Notes under the pieces: generated by a model
The model's database searches: none
Seen by the model: only the letters and a program-made list of their open reading frames with translations
Told to the model about the DNA's origin: nothing
Source of the DNA: Artemisia argyi
Taxonomy: Eukaryota > Streptophyta > Magnoliopsida > Asterales > Asteraceae
DNA: 64,000 nucleotides
Assembly: GCA_030686995.1 (NCBI GenBank)
Contig: CM060685.1
Span: 128,861,823-128,925,822 of the forward strand
Direction of reading: 5' to 3'
Shown here: one piece after another, positions 1 through 10,953 of the stretch
Numbering within the stretch: the stretch's first letter is position 1
Layout: every line of letters begins with the position of its first letter
Translations under genes and position numbers: made by a program

Positions 1-3000
1 TTTTATAAGCATTGACCATTCACAATATTCGACATTGATATGTGCGTAGAATCGCATGCATAAGGACTGATTATATGGAACAACGTATCCGTTATCAAGC
101 TCAACATTCTGTTTAACTGTTGTTATCCCTGAATCTCTCCTACGATAGTGTACATAGCCTTTTGCATCAATAAATGTTGCAGGACAAAAAGGCTTAGGAA
201 AATTCTTAGTGCACTCTTCACTGTCGCGCATACACGGTGCTGATGTATTTACCAGGCCGCAAGGCCCGTGCATCATCAACTCTGTAATTACTCTAAAGCC
301 TTCAGGATCGACTGATGGATTTGGAAGTTCCGCTGAAATGTATATATCGACATCTCCATGTACTTGCACGCGGTGGCTTTCTTTGACCCATAACAGTAAA
401 TGACAATGTGGCAACCCTCGTTTTTGGAACTCGACCGTATACAAAACTGCAGAGCAATGTTAAACAGTGTTAGGCACAAAAGAAGTACCAAATTTTGATA
501 GGAAACAGTAGCAAACATAAGTTAAATATTACCTGCTTCAACGGGGCCAAAAGGTTTTGATTCTCGTAAGAAGGTAACTAAATCATGTATTTTTCTTTCA
601 AAGACACGATCGACAACATCAGGCCTATCAGCAACTGTCACATGCGGAAAGTCTTGCATATATTCTGCAATTTCAGGACAGTTGACGTTGCATGTAAACG
701 TGATAAAGAATGATGGGTTCCTGTGCACACGGCATATAGCCAATGCATCTAAGTAGTGGCTATACATGTACCGTGGACCGCCTGTAAAAGATGAAGGAAG
801 TATTATCCTTGATCCCACGTCCGAACCATCTCTATCTCCACGCGATATAGCATCATATAACCCTGCCATGTAGTCATTGCGAATATCGTTTTGATGGTCT
901 CTTATATAGTCAATACGTAATTGCTCTACGCTGCAGTATGCGGTAACAACGTACTGCTGGAAAAGCCTGCCACTTATTGTAATCAGGGTGTATTCATTGG
1001 ATCGGTCGTGCAATTCGTATGAATAGTATTTCTGTAATGTCATTTTTTTGGGCGGGTCATCCGATGAACCTGTGCTTAAAAATACACGGCCCAAATGGTA
1101 CCCATCTTGGCCAAAGATAAAGATCAGCGGGAACTGCAATGACATATAAGAAGCGTTTAGTTTGTTAACTCGCTTCAGCCGACGATTATCCTGTTCAATG
1201 ACAACATCAAAGTCAGTCTGCACGTCTGGGCCACCTTCAAAGACAATTGCGCCAATTGAATCACTGGTAGGCAATTCATGTTGCCTTGAACCGACAACAC
1301 CAAATAAGCGCACCTTGAACTGTGGTATATTAGCCTCTTCCATTTTATTCCTTGCTGTTTTAAATAGCTGCACCAATTTATTGTGCTCGTCTAGAATTGC
1401 AATAAAGTTTTCAATAATATCTGCTCGTAGACCATGGCCAGATCTTTGAAAATTTTCTAACCGATTCATAACTTCGTTTTCTGTGTCATAGATATACAAC
1501 TGCAAAAACTGTAGACGTTCATTTTCTTCTGGACACATGCTTCCTATGCGATGGTAAATTTGACCGGAGATTTTAAATACATAAGGACCTCGGCCCATGT
1601 TTACAGAAGTGTCTATTTCCGCACCCAATGATGTCATCGCAAACATCTGATTGTATGCACGGATATTCTCCATGAAGTGTCGCTCTGTGAAAAGTTCCTT
1701 GATATATTGTAGATATTCACTGCGTGCATCCAACTTCACCTTTCCACCATTACAACATTTATGGTACTGTATACGGTTTCTGGTATAATACCGAACCCTT
1801 TCATCATACCAGAATCGTGCATTGCAGTGATGGCAGACTTGGTTACATTGTCCCATGTGCATGTATGTATCTGGTGGGCCTGTATTGTAATATAAGTTTT
1901 AAAACGTCAAAACTATAAAAGATTCCTTATTAAGGTAAGAGCACCTATTTTATTTTACATATAAACCTGTAGAACCGCAGATTTTATGATACCTTGTTGA
2001 GATCTCCTAGGCCTGTTACCCCTTGTGTGCGGGCTGCATCGATTTTTGTCTCTGCTTGAACTCAAACGAACTGTAACTGGAATAGACAAAAGAAAAAGTG
2101 GTAAATAACTGCTTGTTATATTTTGTTTTCGGTTAGTGCATATATGTATATATATTTATATCTGTAATTTTTTTTTGGTGTTCAGGAAGTGAGAAAACCT
2201 TGAGGTCGTTGTTGCTGGTTAGGCGTTTGTTGGTTAAGACTTTCAGGAGTTGGTAACTGACAGGTGTTCTGAGGCGGTGCACTCGATGAAGCACCATCAA
2301 TATCTATACCGGACCTCATAGGTAAATGCTGAGTACTTGTAACAAACAAACAGAACAGTGTTATGAATTTAGTAAAAAGGTAATTGACAGAGATTTTTAT
2401 TGTAGGACTGTACATCATAGCATACCTTGCATAGATCCTGCGCGCGTGTTCTGTGACCTGCAACGACGTTGCCTTCTACCGGAAGAAGGCTGCTCAAGAT
2501 TTTCATTAGCTGTTAATCTACGGCGGGTTCGAGGCCTTTCGTTTGGTGAAGGAACAGGAACATCTATGCTGGACGTCAAAGGTGAGACACCATCATTTAC
2601 ATTGGACCTCAGAGGTAAATGTTGACGACCTGCAAGAAAGAAACAGAATATTGTTCTGAATTTGTAGTGCTCAGTGTCTCATAGAAGATGAGTTTATTGT
2701 CAAGAGATTGCGTTCTCCCTATACCAAAAGATTGGGTATACGTTTGAAGTTAGATTTAGTACAAGATATAAGACATAAGGTTGGTTTATTCTGCTTCTGC
2801 ATCAAGTCAGAAATGATTGGTCTTTCTTCATCAGTCATAAAAGCCTACTGATATGAAGATTCAAATGGTTAACATATGGGTTTCAGGGGAAGCTTAAATG
2901 TTCAAATGTTTAACCATTTATTATGTATGTGTATCACCACAGGGAAAGTTATTGATTCTTACTACTGTTGATTAGTATTGCTACTGATGGTTTAGATTTT

Positions 3001-4329
3001 TACTGTCTCAAGTTCATTTTTAGTGCGGAAAACTTAATGGAGGGTAATTTGAGATAATAGAAAGATAGATTGGATGTGTAGTATTAGTTCATAGCTGTAA
3101 AGATCATATTTGTAATATTCTCTATTTGTTGATAACAAAAAGGGGAAGAGATGTGGTGGATAGCATAAATTAAGGGGAAGACAGTATAAGTTTCATTCAT
3201 GGTGAGATTTAGCTATCTCAATTTCTCTACTTCGTCTAGGGAAATTCGTACAAGAATGTTTTTGTTTTGTAATCATCAAATAGGGGAAGATTGTAAGGAA
3301 TTAAATATTCCATAGATTTAATAGATTTGATGATCATAAACAAGAAGAATGAAACATGAAGAATACTGAAATGATAAGCAAAATATACTAAGTGCAATTC
3401 TGCTGAAGAGTGTTTCCACTGATAGATTCTGCTGATGAGCAAAAAGTTTCTGCTGATGGATTCTGCTGAAGAGCAAAATAGTTCTGCTGATGAATTCTGC
3501 TGAAGAACGTTTCTACTGAAAATTGATTCTGCTGATGGATTCTGCTGATTGACACTGCTGCTAAACAATGAGTCATACTACCAAATGGAAAAGGATGAAA
3601 GAAGATATTTATGTGCATAAAAGTCAAGTATATCTTTTAGATAATATCTTTCATCAGTCATCAAATTGTACACTCCAAGTGAGTTGTAAACATAGATACG
3701 TGTTGTATCTTAGATGACTTGACATCCTTGTCATAAGCTAGATAGTAGATGACTAAGCTTATCAATTTTTGTAATGATTTCCTTTGTTCTATTAAAAAGG
3801 AAATCACACCCCTTTAGATAGAGTGGTGGTGAGTGCATGCTTCACAGTGAAACAAAGTGAACGTCACCTCCAAGGTGCTTCGTACTTAGAAATTACAATA
3901 ACACTAAGTGTGTTAAAATGTAAAGCATCCAAAATGAGTGTGTGTGGGAACATCATACGAGGGGTATGATGAACATTAGACATGGGGTCTAATGTTGTTA
4001 GGTTTGTTTAGCCTCAAGGATCTTCGATCCCTGTTGTTGTTTTAGAATAACCGTGCTATAATTGATCAAATAGCATTGGGGCTGTAAATGTAATAACAAA
4101 CAGAAAGTTTGGCAAAAACCTTGTTGTGATAGTATTGTTTCTTTCATTAGAATATTCCGCCAATATTATCATCATGCTTTTCATAGCCAGAAATCCTATA
4201 TGAAAGGCTTAACAGCCTTGAGCCCATAAACGATAAGATAAACTTATTTTAGAAGATCAATGAAAAAGGTGTTATGTTATGTAAGTCTAAAATAAGCTTT
4301 TCACAGTTGCCTTTCTGTATTTTTAATCA

Positions 4330-4396
<67 letters not shown>

Positions 4397-5643
4397 ATTT
4401 TTCATTTATTTTTTCTTCTTTGTGTTTCACAGGGAATGAAATAACCTTGAGAGCGGCGCCGTTTGGTAGCTGTTTGTCGGTTAACACTTCCAGTAGCTGC
4501 TAATCTACGCCGGATGCGAGGCCTTTCAGTTGGTGAAGGAATAGGAACATCTATGTCAAACGTTAAAGGTAACACATCACCATCTATACTGGGCCTTAAA
4601 CTTAAGCGATCGGAATGATCTGAATGTTGGTCAGGTCCAAGCGGTTGGCAGGTGTCATCCATCATGCCGAAATCTTCATAACCTGTGAGAAAGAGAACAA
4701 CATCATTATGAATTCATAGAGTAATATAGAAAATAATGAATGAGGAGAAGAAACGTAAATTACATAGCAATTCTGGCCGTTTGCTGTTTTGTGGAAAAGA
4801 CGCGCTCGCATGTGTCTGTGCAAATGGTTGTTCTTGATTAGAAATGTTACACAATTTTCGTTTTCCTTTATCCATGGAAGTTGCAGGTTGTCGATAACTC
4901 AAAGTTTGGACATCTAAAGGTGGTTCATTTGCGTCATGTGGTTGCACAAAGGTAAATACATCTGAAATAAAGTAAGACAAATCAGTTGTAAAGTGTAAGT
5001 ATCCTAAAATACTGTAATATTAGAAGACATAGAAGTAATGGCAAAAAATATGATGCCTACTTGTTATGTTTGCAGATACATCGTGCAGGACATCACTTTG
5101 ATAACGTTCAAAGTTAGGTGCACGCGTTGCGAAGCATCCATCATCAGTGATAGGCACTATAGTCGGCTGACCGGCTTCAACATCCACAGGTAAGGTATTA
5201 TGTCCTATGCACCCTGATGAGTTCTCATGTTTTGTCACTGCATTACTAATCAAGCCTTTCCCATTGGTGACAGGCACCACATTTTGAAATACCTCATCTG
5301 ACAACATGGGCGTATTCTCAGTCCATTTACAATCTACACTCAAGGTATTGCATTCTGTACGCTTTCGTGAAGTGTTATGTTGCATACAACTGTTACCGTC
5401 ACAAATATCACTGGCTGCATGGCACGAACCACATGGATTGGCCGTAACTGAATCTAAACATCTGCCTATATCATCTACATTAGCTGGCAGACTCTCTAAT
5501 TCTAGATCTATGGTATAAGTTTTTTGCCTGTGACTAAACTCACTAATATTTGTAGATCCTAAAGAAGTAACAGAAGCAACCCTACGTATGGCACTTCTTT
5601 TAGTCTTCATATTATGGGAATGTAAGAATAACTGATTATACAC
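1..5643 (-). CDS. Helitron Rep/helicase-like protein, N-terminal part and Rep domain (runs off left edge)
   Basis: A multi-exon gene on the minus strand that stays in frame over seven inferred exons: 5643-5061, 4961-4764, 4682-4446, 2629-2426, 2070-1993, 1879-533 and 446 to beyond base 1, all with GT..AG borders and matching phase. The large exon is the Helitron-like N-terminal domain, with a Cys/His cluster near its start (CNQVCHHC, then FWYDER) and the conserved FFITFTCN segment. The last exon carries the HUH motif in RGLPHCHLLLWV and continues with AHINVEYC at the window edge. Helitron Rep proteins nick and join single-stranded DNA during rolling-circle transposition; the helicase domain would lie left of the window. 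The first four exons are hydrophilic and weakly conserved. No stop or frameshift is seen along this path, so the copy may be recent. The start is uncertain: Met at 5643 or at 5610. The last two exons are near certain; the N-terminal exons are a model. Confidence 0.85.
447..532 (-). other. Intron inside the Helitron Rep domain
   Basis: An 86-bp intron read on the minus strand, with a GTAATA donor at 532 and a CTGCAG acceptor at 447. Joining 533 to 446 keeps the frame and restores the family reading VEAVLYTVEFQKRG, where the GTT valine codon spans the junction. Confidence 0.85.
2199..2335 (-). pseudogene. Duplicated, frame-shifted Helitron exon (probably skipped)
   Basis: On the minus strand this reads QHLPMRSGIDIDGASS and ends RPQ at a possible donor. 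It resembles the start of the 2629-2426 exon (RQHLPLRSNVNDG) and the end of the 4682-4446 exon (RRSQ before GGTTATTTC). Relative to the 2629 exon one base is missing just after the acceptor AG, so it cannot be spliced in frame. Skipping from 2426 directly to 2070 is in frame. I read it as a decayed tandem copy of an N-terminal exon. Confidence 0.5.
2660..4325 (+). mobile_element. Copia-like 3' end with LTR, inside a Helitron intron
   Basis: Several GGGGAAG purine runs (near 3141, 3173 and 3282) lead to a last one abutting TGTAAGGAATTAAATATTCC at 3292. This layout, a polypurine tract followed by TG plus a short inverted sequence, is typical of the junction between copia internal DNA and the 3' LTR. 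The LTR would begin at 3292 and run rightwards; its right end was not found, and no target duplication could be checked. No pol sequence is recognisable upstream. Its position between Helitron exons 4446 and 2629 suggests insertion into an intron. Confidence 0.4.
3404..3562. repeat. TTCTGCTGA-rich minisatellite
   Basis: About ten imperfect units built on TTCTGCTGA(T/A)GA, sometimes followed by GCAAAA. On the minus strand these give runs such as QQNPSAES in two frames, which look protein-like but are products of the repeat. It lies inside the inferred LTR that starts at 3292. Confidence 0.7.
4331..4393. repeat. (TA)n microsatellite
   Basis: An uninterrupted TA run of about 63 bases in the intron-like stretch just 3' (minus sense) of the 4682-4446 exon. 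Confidence 0.95.
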
Positions 5644-7080
5644 AAATCTAAGATAACAAAGGCATCATAAAGTGCATATAGATCATACAGCCTTATATTT
5701 GATAGCATCATATATACATTAAGTGTACATGCATGTGTTTAAACTGAGAAACAAACATTGCTGCAAAACACAAAAGATCAAAGTAAACAACAAAATCAGC
5801 ATGCATGGGTTACAGAAAACATGATACAAACCTCCAAGATACCTAGCTGTTGCGTTTTGTTCCTTTTTTTCACTTTTTTTTTACAGATTTTTTTTAGCAG
5901 ATCTGGGTGCAGCAGGTTTTGATGGTTTGAGTGATGATAATGCAAAAGAAGACACTTGAGAAGCTTCTCTTTGTACCAAAACTCACAATCACACATGCAA
6001 TGTACCAACCTCACGTGTGTTTTGTACTTGAACATACCTTATATCCACAAAAATTCTACATGGTACACCTAACAATGAGGATAAGGGCTCCTTTTTTAGC
6101 CACATATGTACGATCAATGTATATAAAATGTATATAAACGTTTTTGTATTTGTATTCTACATGTATGCAAACCTATTAGGCCAAAAAAAAACAGGCCTTT
6201 GTGCCAAAAAACCGAAACATGGGCTAGCAACCATCGGGGCATCCTTTGGCGGAAAAATTGTGGTGCATTGTGGTGGACAAAAACGGCAACGTTTGCTATA
6301 AGGTTTAAATATATGTATAATTTTTTATTTTTTTGAACAACATGGGGTTTTAGTTTGGAGATTTTTTTTTGAACAAAGTTTGAAGAACTGAAGTAAACTC
6401 TATTTATGTATCTCCATATGATCCAAGTTGTTGGGGGCGTGAAGAACCGGTTTGAAACATATTTTTTCTTTGATATAGAGATCCACCAAATCGGCCCATT
6501 GGATCAAGTATGTTAATACTTCTGGATAATCGGCCAAGCCCTACGAGAGCAAATGGCAGTCTATACACCTCTCCTCTCTAGCAGAGCTTAGAGCAATCAA
6601 CGGTAGACTATAATCAATGTTTTAGAACCCGGGTTTTTAGTCGACCCGGTCGAGTCATCGGTTCAACCAGTTGAACCGCCAGGTCAGTAAAACCGGTTTT
6701 ATGGCAAAAGAAAAAACTACGAGCATTAGAAGTGCATTTGAAGTGTCCATATAGAAAAACATGATACGAGTAGTACTTTCGGATTTATAAGATAAGTGGT
6801 ATACAATATCAAACAAATCATGTCTAATATCAAAGTAATGTCTATATTTAACAAAAAATAACTCATTTCATAAGCAGGAAAGCAATATCAAAAGATATAT
6901 AGTTATATACATACTCTATTATACTTGACTATCTCTTATAAAGGTCATGAAACTAGATTGCTACATGGAGTCATCACCTCAAAAGTAACCATATAAATAT
7001 TTCCTTTCCCCATTCCACTCAATATTTTACAATAAAATAATAACTTACAAAACACAAGGTTCTTCCTCACCCACACAGAT
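5644..7080. other. Non-coding stretch 5' of the Helitron gene
   Basis: No coding sequence is supported here. It should hold the promoter and 5' terminus of the minus-strand Helitron. One candidate terminus is the block ending near 6484, whose minus-strand reading begins TCTCTATATC after an A, as Helitron 5' ends do, but nothing confirms it. From about 6617 there is a GC-richer block (GAACCCGGG, then CCGGTTTTA) that resembles one arm of a terminal-repeat MITE, but no partner arm was found. Confidence 0.4.
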
Positions 7081-7550
7081 CTCCATGACCACCACTACCA
7101 TGTCCTGCTATGCACCAACATCAGTGTAGCACCAAATGGGAACGGCAAAGAGATACGGGGACGATACTGAAACGGGAAACGACAAAAATAAAAAATTCAA
7201 GATACGGGAATGGCATAGATACGACAATAAAAAATATAAAAAAATTAAAAATATATTAAAGAAAATCCAAAATAGATATATGTTGATGTAAATTGTAAAC
7301 TCTAAAAATACTACATCTTCCAAAAGTAATTAATTATCATTAATCAAATCTATATCTTTAAAAGTCAATTAAAAAGAGTTTTGAGAAGAAAAATCGTAAC
7401 TATCTTCTAAAAATAACTCTTAACAAACGACTCAGATTTTCGGAATTCACTTTTTTTATTTTGAAAATTATATTGCAATAAACGCACTCTTAATATATAA
7501 AACCAATAAATATGAAATTGAGACTAAGTTAAAAAACGAATTCAACCGTA

Positions 7551-7880
7551 TCATTGTGGACATCTAGAGTTGTAATTGTCGATGAGATCTGACTTCTCCT
7601 CCCATACTTGCAACACTTCTTCCCTAACCATCTTTAAGGCGAAATGAAGTTGCAGATATGTTTCGTCGTTTCTTAAAAGAGTTTGTAAACCGACCCTGAT
7701 TGCTGGATGGTTTTGAGGTAGCTCACGCAACCTTTCGATCTCTGGAGCACAATCATGCCTCTGTATCATAATACGAATTATCTCACTAAGCAAATTGTTA
7801 ATCAACTTGAGTTATTTTTCCTGTTCATTTCTTAATCCGTTAAGTATAGCTTTTTGTACCTCAGCTGGTTCGTTGGCCAT
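7551..7880 (-). pseudogene. Small decayed ORF, 109 codons with one stop
   Basis: On the minus strand a reading frame opens at MANEPAEVQKAILNGLRNEQ, meets an in-frame TAA after EQEK, then continues LKLINNLLSEIIRIMIQRHD to a stop at 7551. I do not recognise the family. It lies 263 bp beyond the Myb/SANT-like pseudogene on the same strand, and both are bordered by GATACGG-rich repeats, so they probably belonged to one repetitive unit. Confidence 0.4.
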
Positions 7881-8040
7881 AGTTTTTGTGTGTTAGTATT
7901 AGTGATACTTGTGTGAGAAAATGTATTGTTGTTAAATAGACATTTATAGGGAGACTAGCCGTTAACCAAATAGCCGTTGGAGCATATTTTATGGGAAACT
8001 AGCCGTTAAGCATTTTATTCAAATTAAAACTTAAAGCAAC

Positions 8041-8125
8041 AGTACAACACGATACGGAAAACATAAACACGATACGGGAAAACATAAAAACGATACGGAA
8101 AACAAATAAACACGATACGAAAATA
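8041..8125. repeat. GATACGG short tandem repeat
   Basis: Four near-copies of a unit of about 21 bp built on AACACGATACGGAAAACATA. The same GATACGG core recurs at about 7150-7205 (GATACGGGGACGATACTG and GATACGGGAATGGC), so the element flanks the 7551-7880 pseudogene on both sides. Confidence 0.7.
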
Positions 8126-8142
8126 CAAAACATAAAACACCG

Positions 8143-8505
8143 TTAAACATTTCTTCTATTCCATATGGGGGTGTTTCTCAAAATGAACCACACGTGCAAA
8201 TATTTGAAGTCTCTCCCAAAGCGTTCTTTAAAAATGGTGTGTGCATTCGCGAGACCATTATTGTTGTGGCTTGTACGCTGCAAATGCTTGTAAATATCAT
8301 CAAAGTTTTGACATTCACAGTCAAGTCTTGCCCACTTACCCATGATCATATTTTTGTTACGATGATCACCGTCAGACTGAAAGTTGAACCTTTATACAAC
8401 CTCATTCCAAAAAGAGCATTCATTTGCGATCTCTCTGTCTTGGGAAACTTCAAGCCACATGTCAGCTAGCAAGTTTTCTTCTTCAATTGACCAACGATTA
8501 GTCAT
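8143..8505 (-). pseudogene. Myb/SANT-like DNA-binding protein remnant
   Basis: The minus strand reads MTNRWSIEEENLLADMWLEV, then after an in-frame TAA (…NEVV, stop, RFNF) continues NMIMGKWARLDCECQNFDDI and ends RNTPIWNRRNV. The pattern of W-S-x-EEE-x-LA-x-W, then MGKWARL, then a C-terminal FKYLHVWFIL helix, matches the plant-specific Myb/SANT-like domain of transposon-related nuclear proteins (often misnamed glutathione S-transferase T3-like in plant annotations). The complete family extends well past this point, so the copy is both truncated and interrupted. Confidence 0.6.
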
Positions 8506-8569
8506 TGTAAGATGGTTTAGAAATTGAATTGTGTGATGAATAGTATGGTATGGTATGCTTTATATAGGG

Positions 8570-8760
8570 GTTTATTTGAATTTGAAATTTGAAATTCAGA
8601 ATTCAAAACAAGCGGGATAATATTTAATATTCAGATTCAAAATTCAAAAAATGAGCGGGGATTAATTTGAAATTCAAATTAAAAACCAAGCCACATGGGC
8701 GGGATTAATTTGAAATTCAAATTCAAAATTACATTGAAATTCAAATTTCAAACTTTTGCA
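8570..8760. repeat. AT-rich self-complementary repeats
   Basis: Reiterated GAATTTGAAATTTGAAATTC-type words that are their own approximate reverse complement, interspersed with GCGGGAT(A/T)A. The stretch ends at the target duplication of the solo LTR and could fold into many small hairpins. No coding content. Confidence 0.6.
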
Positions 8761-9130
8761 TATTTAAATGTGTGGAAAACTAGAAGGGGTGGTTGAATAG
8801 TTTTACGTCTTTTTAATTTGTTACAAAAGATTGTTTGAAAGTTTTCTTTGTTTTAAAAAATTTAGATTCAATACTATGTGATATCAAGTCTTGCACAATA
8901 TGAACAACAATATATATGTATGATAAAGCAATAATAATGCAAGTAAAGAAATAAATGAGAGATGGAAAGATCGAACCGCGAGACAAGAGATTTATAGTGG
9001 TTCGGCTACAAGGTCACCTTCCTTGCCCTACTCCACTCCCCGAGCACCTAACTCGAGAGTTTTCTTCACTATGTCAACAAGCTCCCTTATGGCGGAGAAA
9101 ACCTTACACACCAATTTACACACCACAACT

Positions 9131-9285
9131 TCGTCACAACTTGATCACAATTTCTACACAACTTCTTTACACCAATCTACTTCACACCAATACTTCTTCA
9201 CACCTTTCTACTTCACACCTATTTACTTCACATCAATCTACTTCACACCAATCTTCTTCACACCTTTCTACTTCCTAACTCTTCT
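9131..9285. repeat. TTCACACCAATCTAC-type minisatellite in the solo LTR
   Basis: Roughly eight imperfect units of about 17-18 bp built on CTTCACACC(A/T)(A/T)TCTA. They explain the protein-like SHLSTSHLFTSHQSTSHQSS reading, which is not a gene. Confidence 0.7.
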
Positions 9286-9671
9286 TTTTCACAACAAACT
9301 ACTAACCTATCACACTACTTTTATACCTAGCTAAACTATCTTCTATCAAATATTCACAACTAATTACACAAAGAGATAGAAACAATGGATGATGCTCTAA
9401 CAACTTAGATGTGGAGATCACAACAAGTTGTAATACTTCTTGTCTTGAGGGATATAAGTATTCTTCTCTTGCACTTGAGAGGATGATGTTTGGATCACTT
9501 TGAAACAAAGATTTATGAATGTATGATCAAAGGATTAAGAGAATGGAAATGGAGATCTAAAACAGAAAGTTTAGGAGTGCAAAAGGTGGGGAAAAATTCC
9601 AGATTTAAGGTGGTATTTATAGGCAAAAAATTCTGACAACTGGAGCGTGCCGGTCCCCTTAAATCATGGCC

Positions 9672-9695
9672 GGTCCCCTTAAAATTAAGGGGACC
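9672..9695. repeat. Near-perfect palindrome in the solo LTR
   Basis: Eleven-base arms GGTCCCCTTAA and TTAAGGGGACC around a two-base centre. Further GGTCCCCTTAA and GGGGGCCGCC copies lie close by. LTR 46417-47827 and LTR 52861-54560 carry different hairpins at the matching place. Confidence 0.85.
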
Positions 9696-10175
9696 GCCCC
9701 TTATAATTAAGGGGGCCGCCCAGCTGAAACGCCCAGAAACTTTGTCTTTTAGTGGGGAAATTTTATTTGGTGAAAAACTAACTGATTTTGGTTAAAAATT
9801 TGAATTCATATATTTAGTATGAATAAAACATTTTTCTTTATTACCAAAAGTGTTTTTCAAAAATATATAATATGTTTATATAATTAAATAAACTTTGTAA
9901 TAATTAATTAAATACCCCTTTGATCATAAATTGCACTAAACACTTTGTTTGTTCATACTTTAAGTGATTTGGATGTAAAGAGAATGTTAATCACTAAATA
10001 CTTGTTTATGTCATAAATTTTAGTTCAATGAGTTTATGTTTTGTAATAATCAAAACATAGAGATATTGATAATATGTTAATAATATTTTTAGGCATTATT
10101 TATGTCAACAAAATGCCCATTCACAGAATAACTCACACACAAATTATACACAATTCACAAACAATTCATACAACA

Positions 10176-10632
10176 ATGTCAAACAACATTTCACCTGATA
10201 ATGAATCAGTTTACAACACCCCACTGGAATATCTATTTATGATATTCCCAAATGTAGACCAACCACAAAACACTCCACCAGAAGATCTATTTCCTTTATT
10301 CTCATATGAGAATCCACCACAAAACACTCCACCGGAAGTTCTGTTTCCATCCGGTAAACAATCTACCACAAAACAATCCACCGGCAAACAATCCACCACA
10401 AAACCAACCCAATACATTTGGGTAGACTGATGAAGAATTCTTAGAGCAAGATATGCAAGTCTTGAGAGAGGTTGAAGAGGAAGAAGAACGTAAGGCAAAA
10501 GCTCGTAAGGCGTGGGCAGAAACTCATCAAGATCGGTTAAACCGTGAAGCAGAATTCCGATGGGCAATGGGGTTAGACCCTGTACTATCAGAGTCTTCCG
10601 CTTCGAGTGACGAGGGCTATGTCTTAGACTGA
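10176..10632 (+). pseudogene. Frame-shifted proline/glutamine-rich small gene
   Basis: One frame reads MSNNISPDNESVYNTPLEYL followed by repeats of (P)PQNTPPE and KQSTTKQSTG, ending at 10430. A second frame, overlapping its end, continues TDEEFLEQDMQVLREVEEEE and finishes with LDPVLSESSASSDEGYVLD at 10632. The acidic, charged C-terminal part suggests one original protein now broken by a frameshift near 10420. I do not recognise it with certainty. It may belong with the decayed genes at 7551-8505, from which the solo LTR separates it. Confidence 0.4.
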
Positions 10633-10900
10633 ATCATTTTCTTGATTAGTAGTTTTATTATCATTACCGTAGCGTAGTTTAATGTTTTAATTAATGTATC
10701 GTAGTTTAATGTTTTAATTAACGTATCGTTGTTCAATGTAATTTCAATTCCATGTTTAATATATTTCCGTTTAGATGTTTAACGTATTTTCATTTCCCAC
10801 TTTACAAAATATTACAACTCGTTATAAAACATTACAAGTTCTATAAAAACTTACATTTTTAAACAAGTGTATACATTCACAAAATAAACAATCACAATCT

Positions 10901-10904
<4 letters not shown>

Positions 10905-10949
<45 letters not shown>
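10905..10949. repeat. Poly(A) tract of 45 bases
   Basis: An uninterrupted run of A, followed at once by a GC-rich block. It may be a retroposed tail or simple slippage. Confidence 0.95.

Positions 10950-10953
<4 letters not shown>

Larger units (their letters stand above)
8771..10110 (-). mobile_element. Solo copia LTR (family A) with 5-bp target duplication
   Basis: A 1340-bp segment that begins TGTGGAAAACTAG and ends TTATGTCAACA on the plus strand (TG..CA), flanked by AAATG at 8766-8770 and 10111-10115. No internal retrotransposon DNA lies on either side, so it is a solo LTR left by recombination between LTRs. The orientation is inferred from LTR 46417-47827, which shares both termini and abuts a minus-strand polypurine tract. 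At 8993-9106 it has the block shared by this LTR family (GTGGTTCGGCTACAAGG, then CTACTCCACTCCCC). Confidence 0.85.

Noticed and set aside
3236..3627. Two overlapping minus-strand frames rich in QQNPSAES
   Set aside because: Generated by the TTCTGCTGA minisatellite in two frames; no conserved start or domain.
6617..7130. Possible MITE arm (TGTTTTAGAACCCGGG)
   Set aside because: No inverted partner or target duplication could be found to the right.
8955..9334. Two Ser/Thr/His-rich frames
   Set aside because: They read through LTR family DNA and its CTTCACACC minisatellite; the same LTR block occurs at 46598 and 53287 without these frames.
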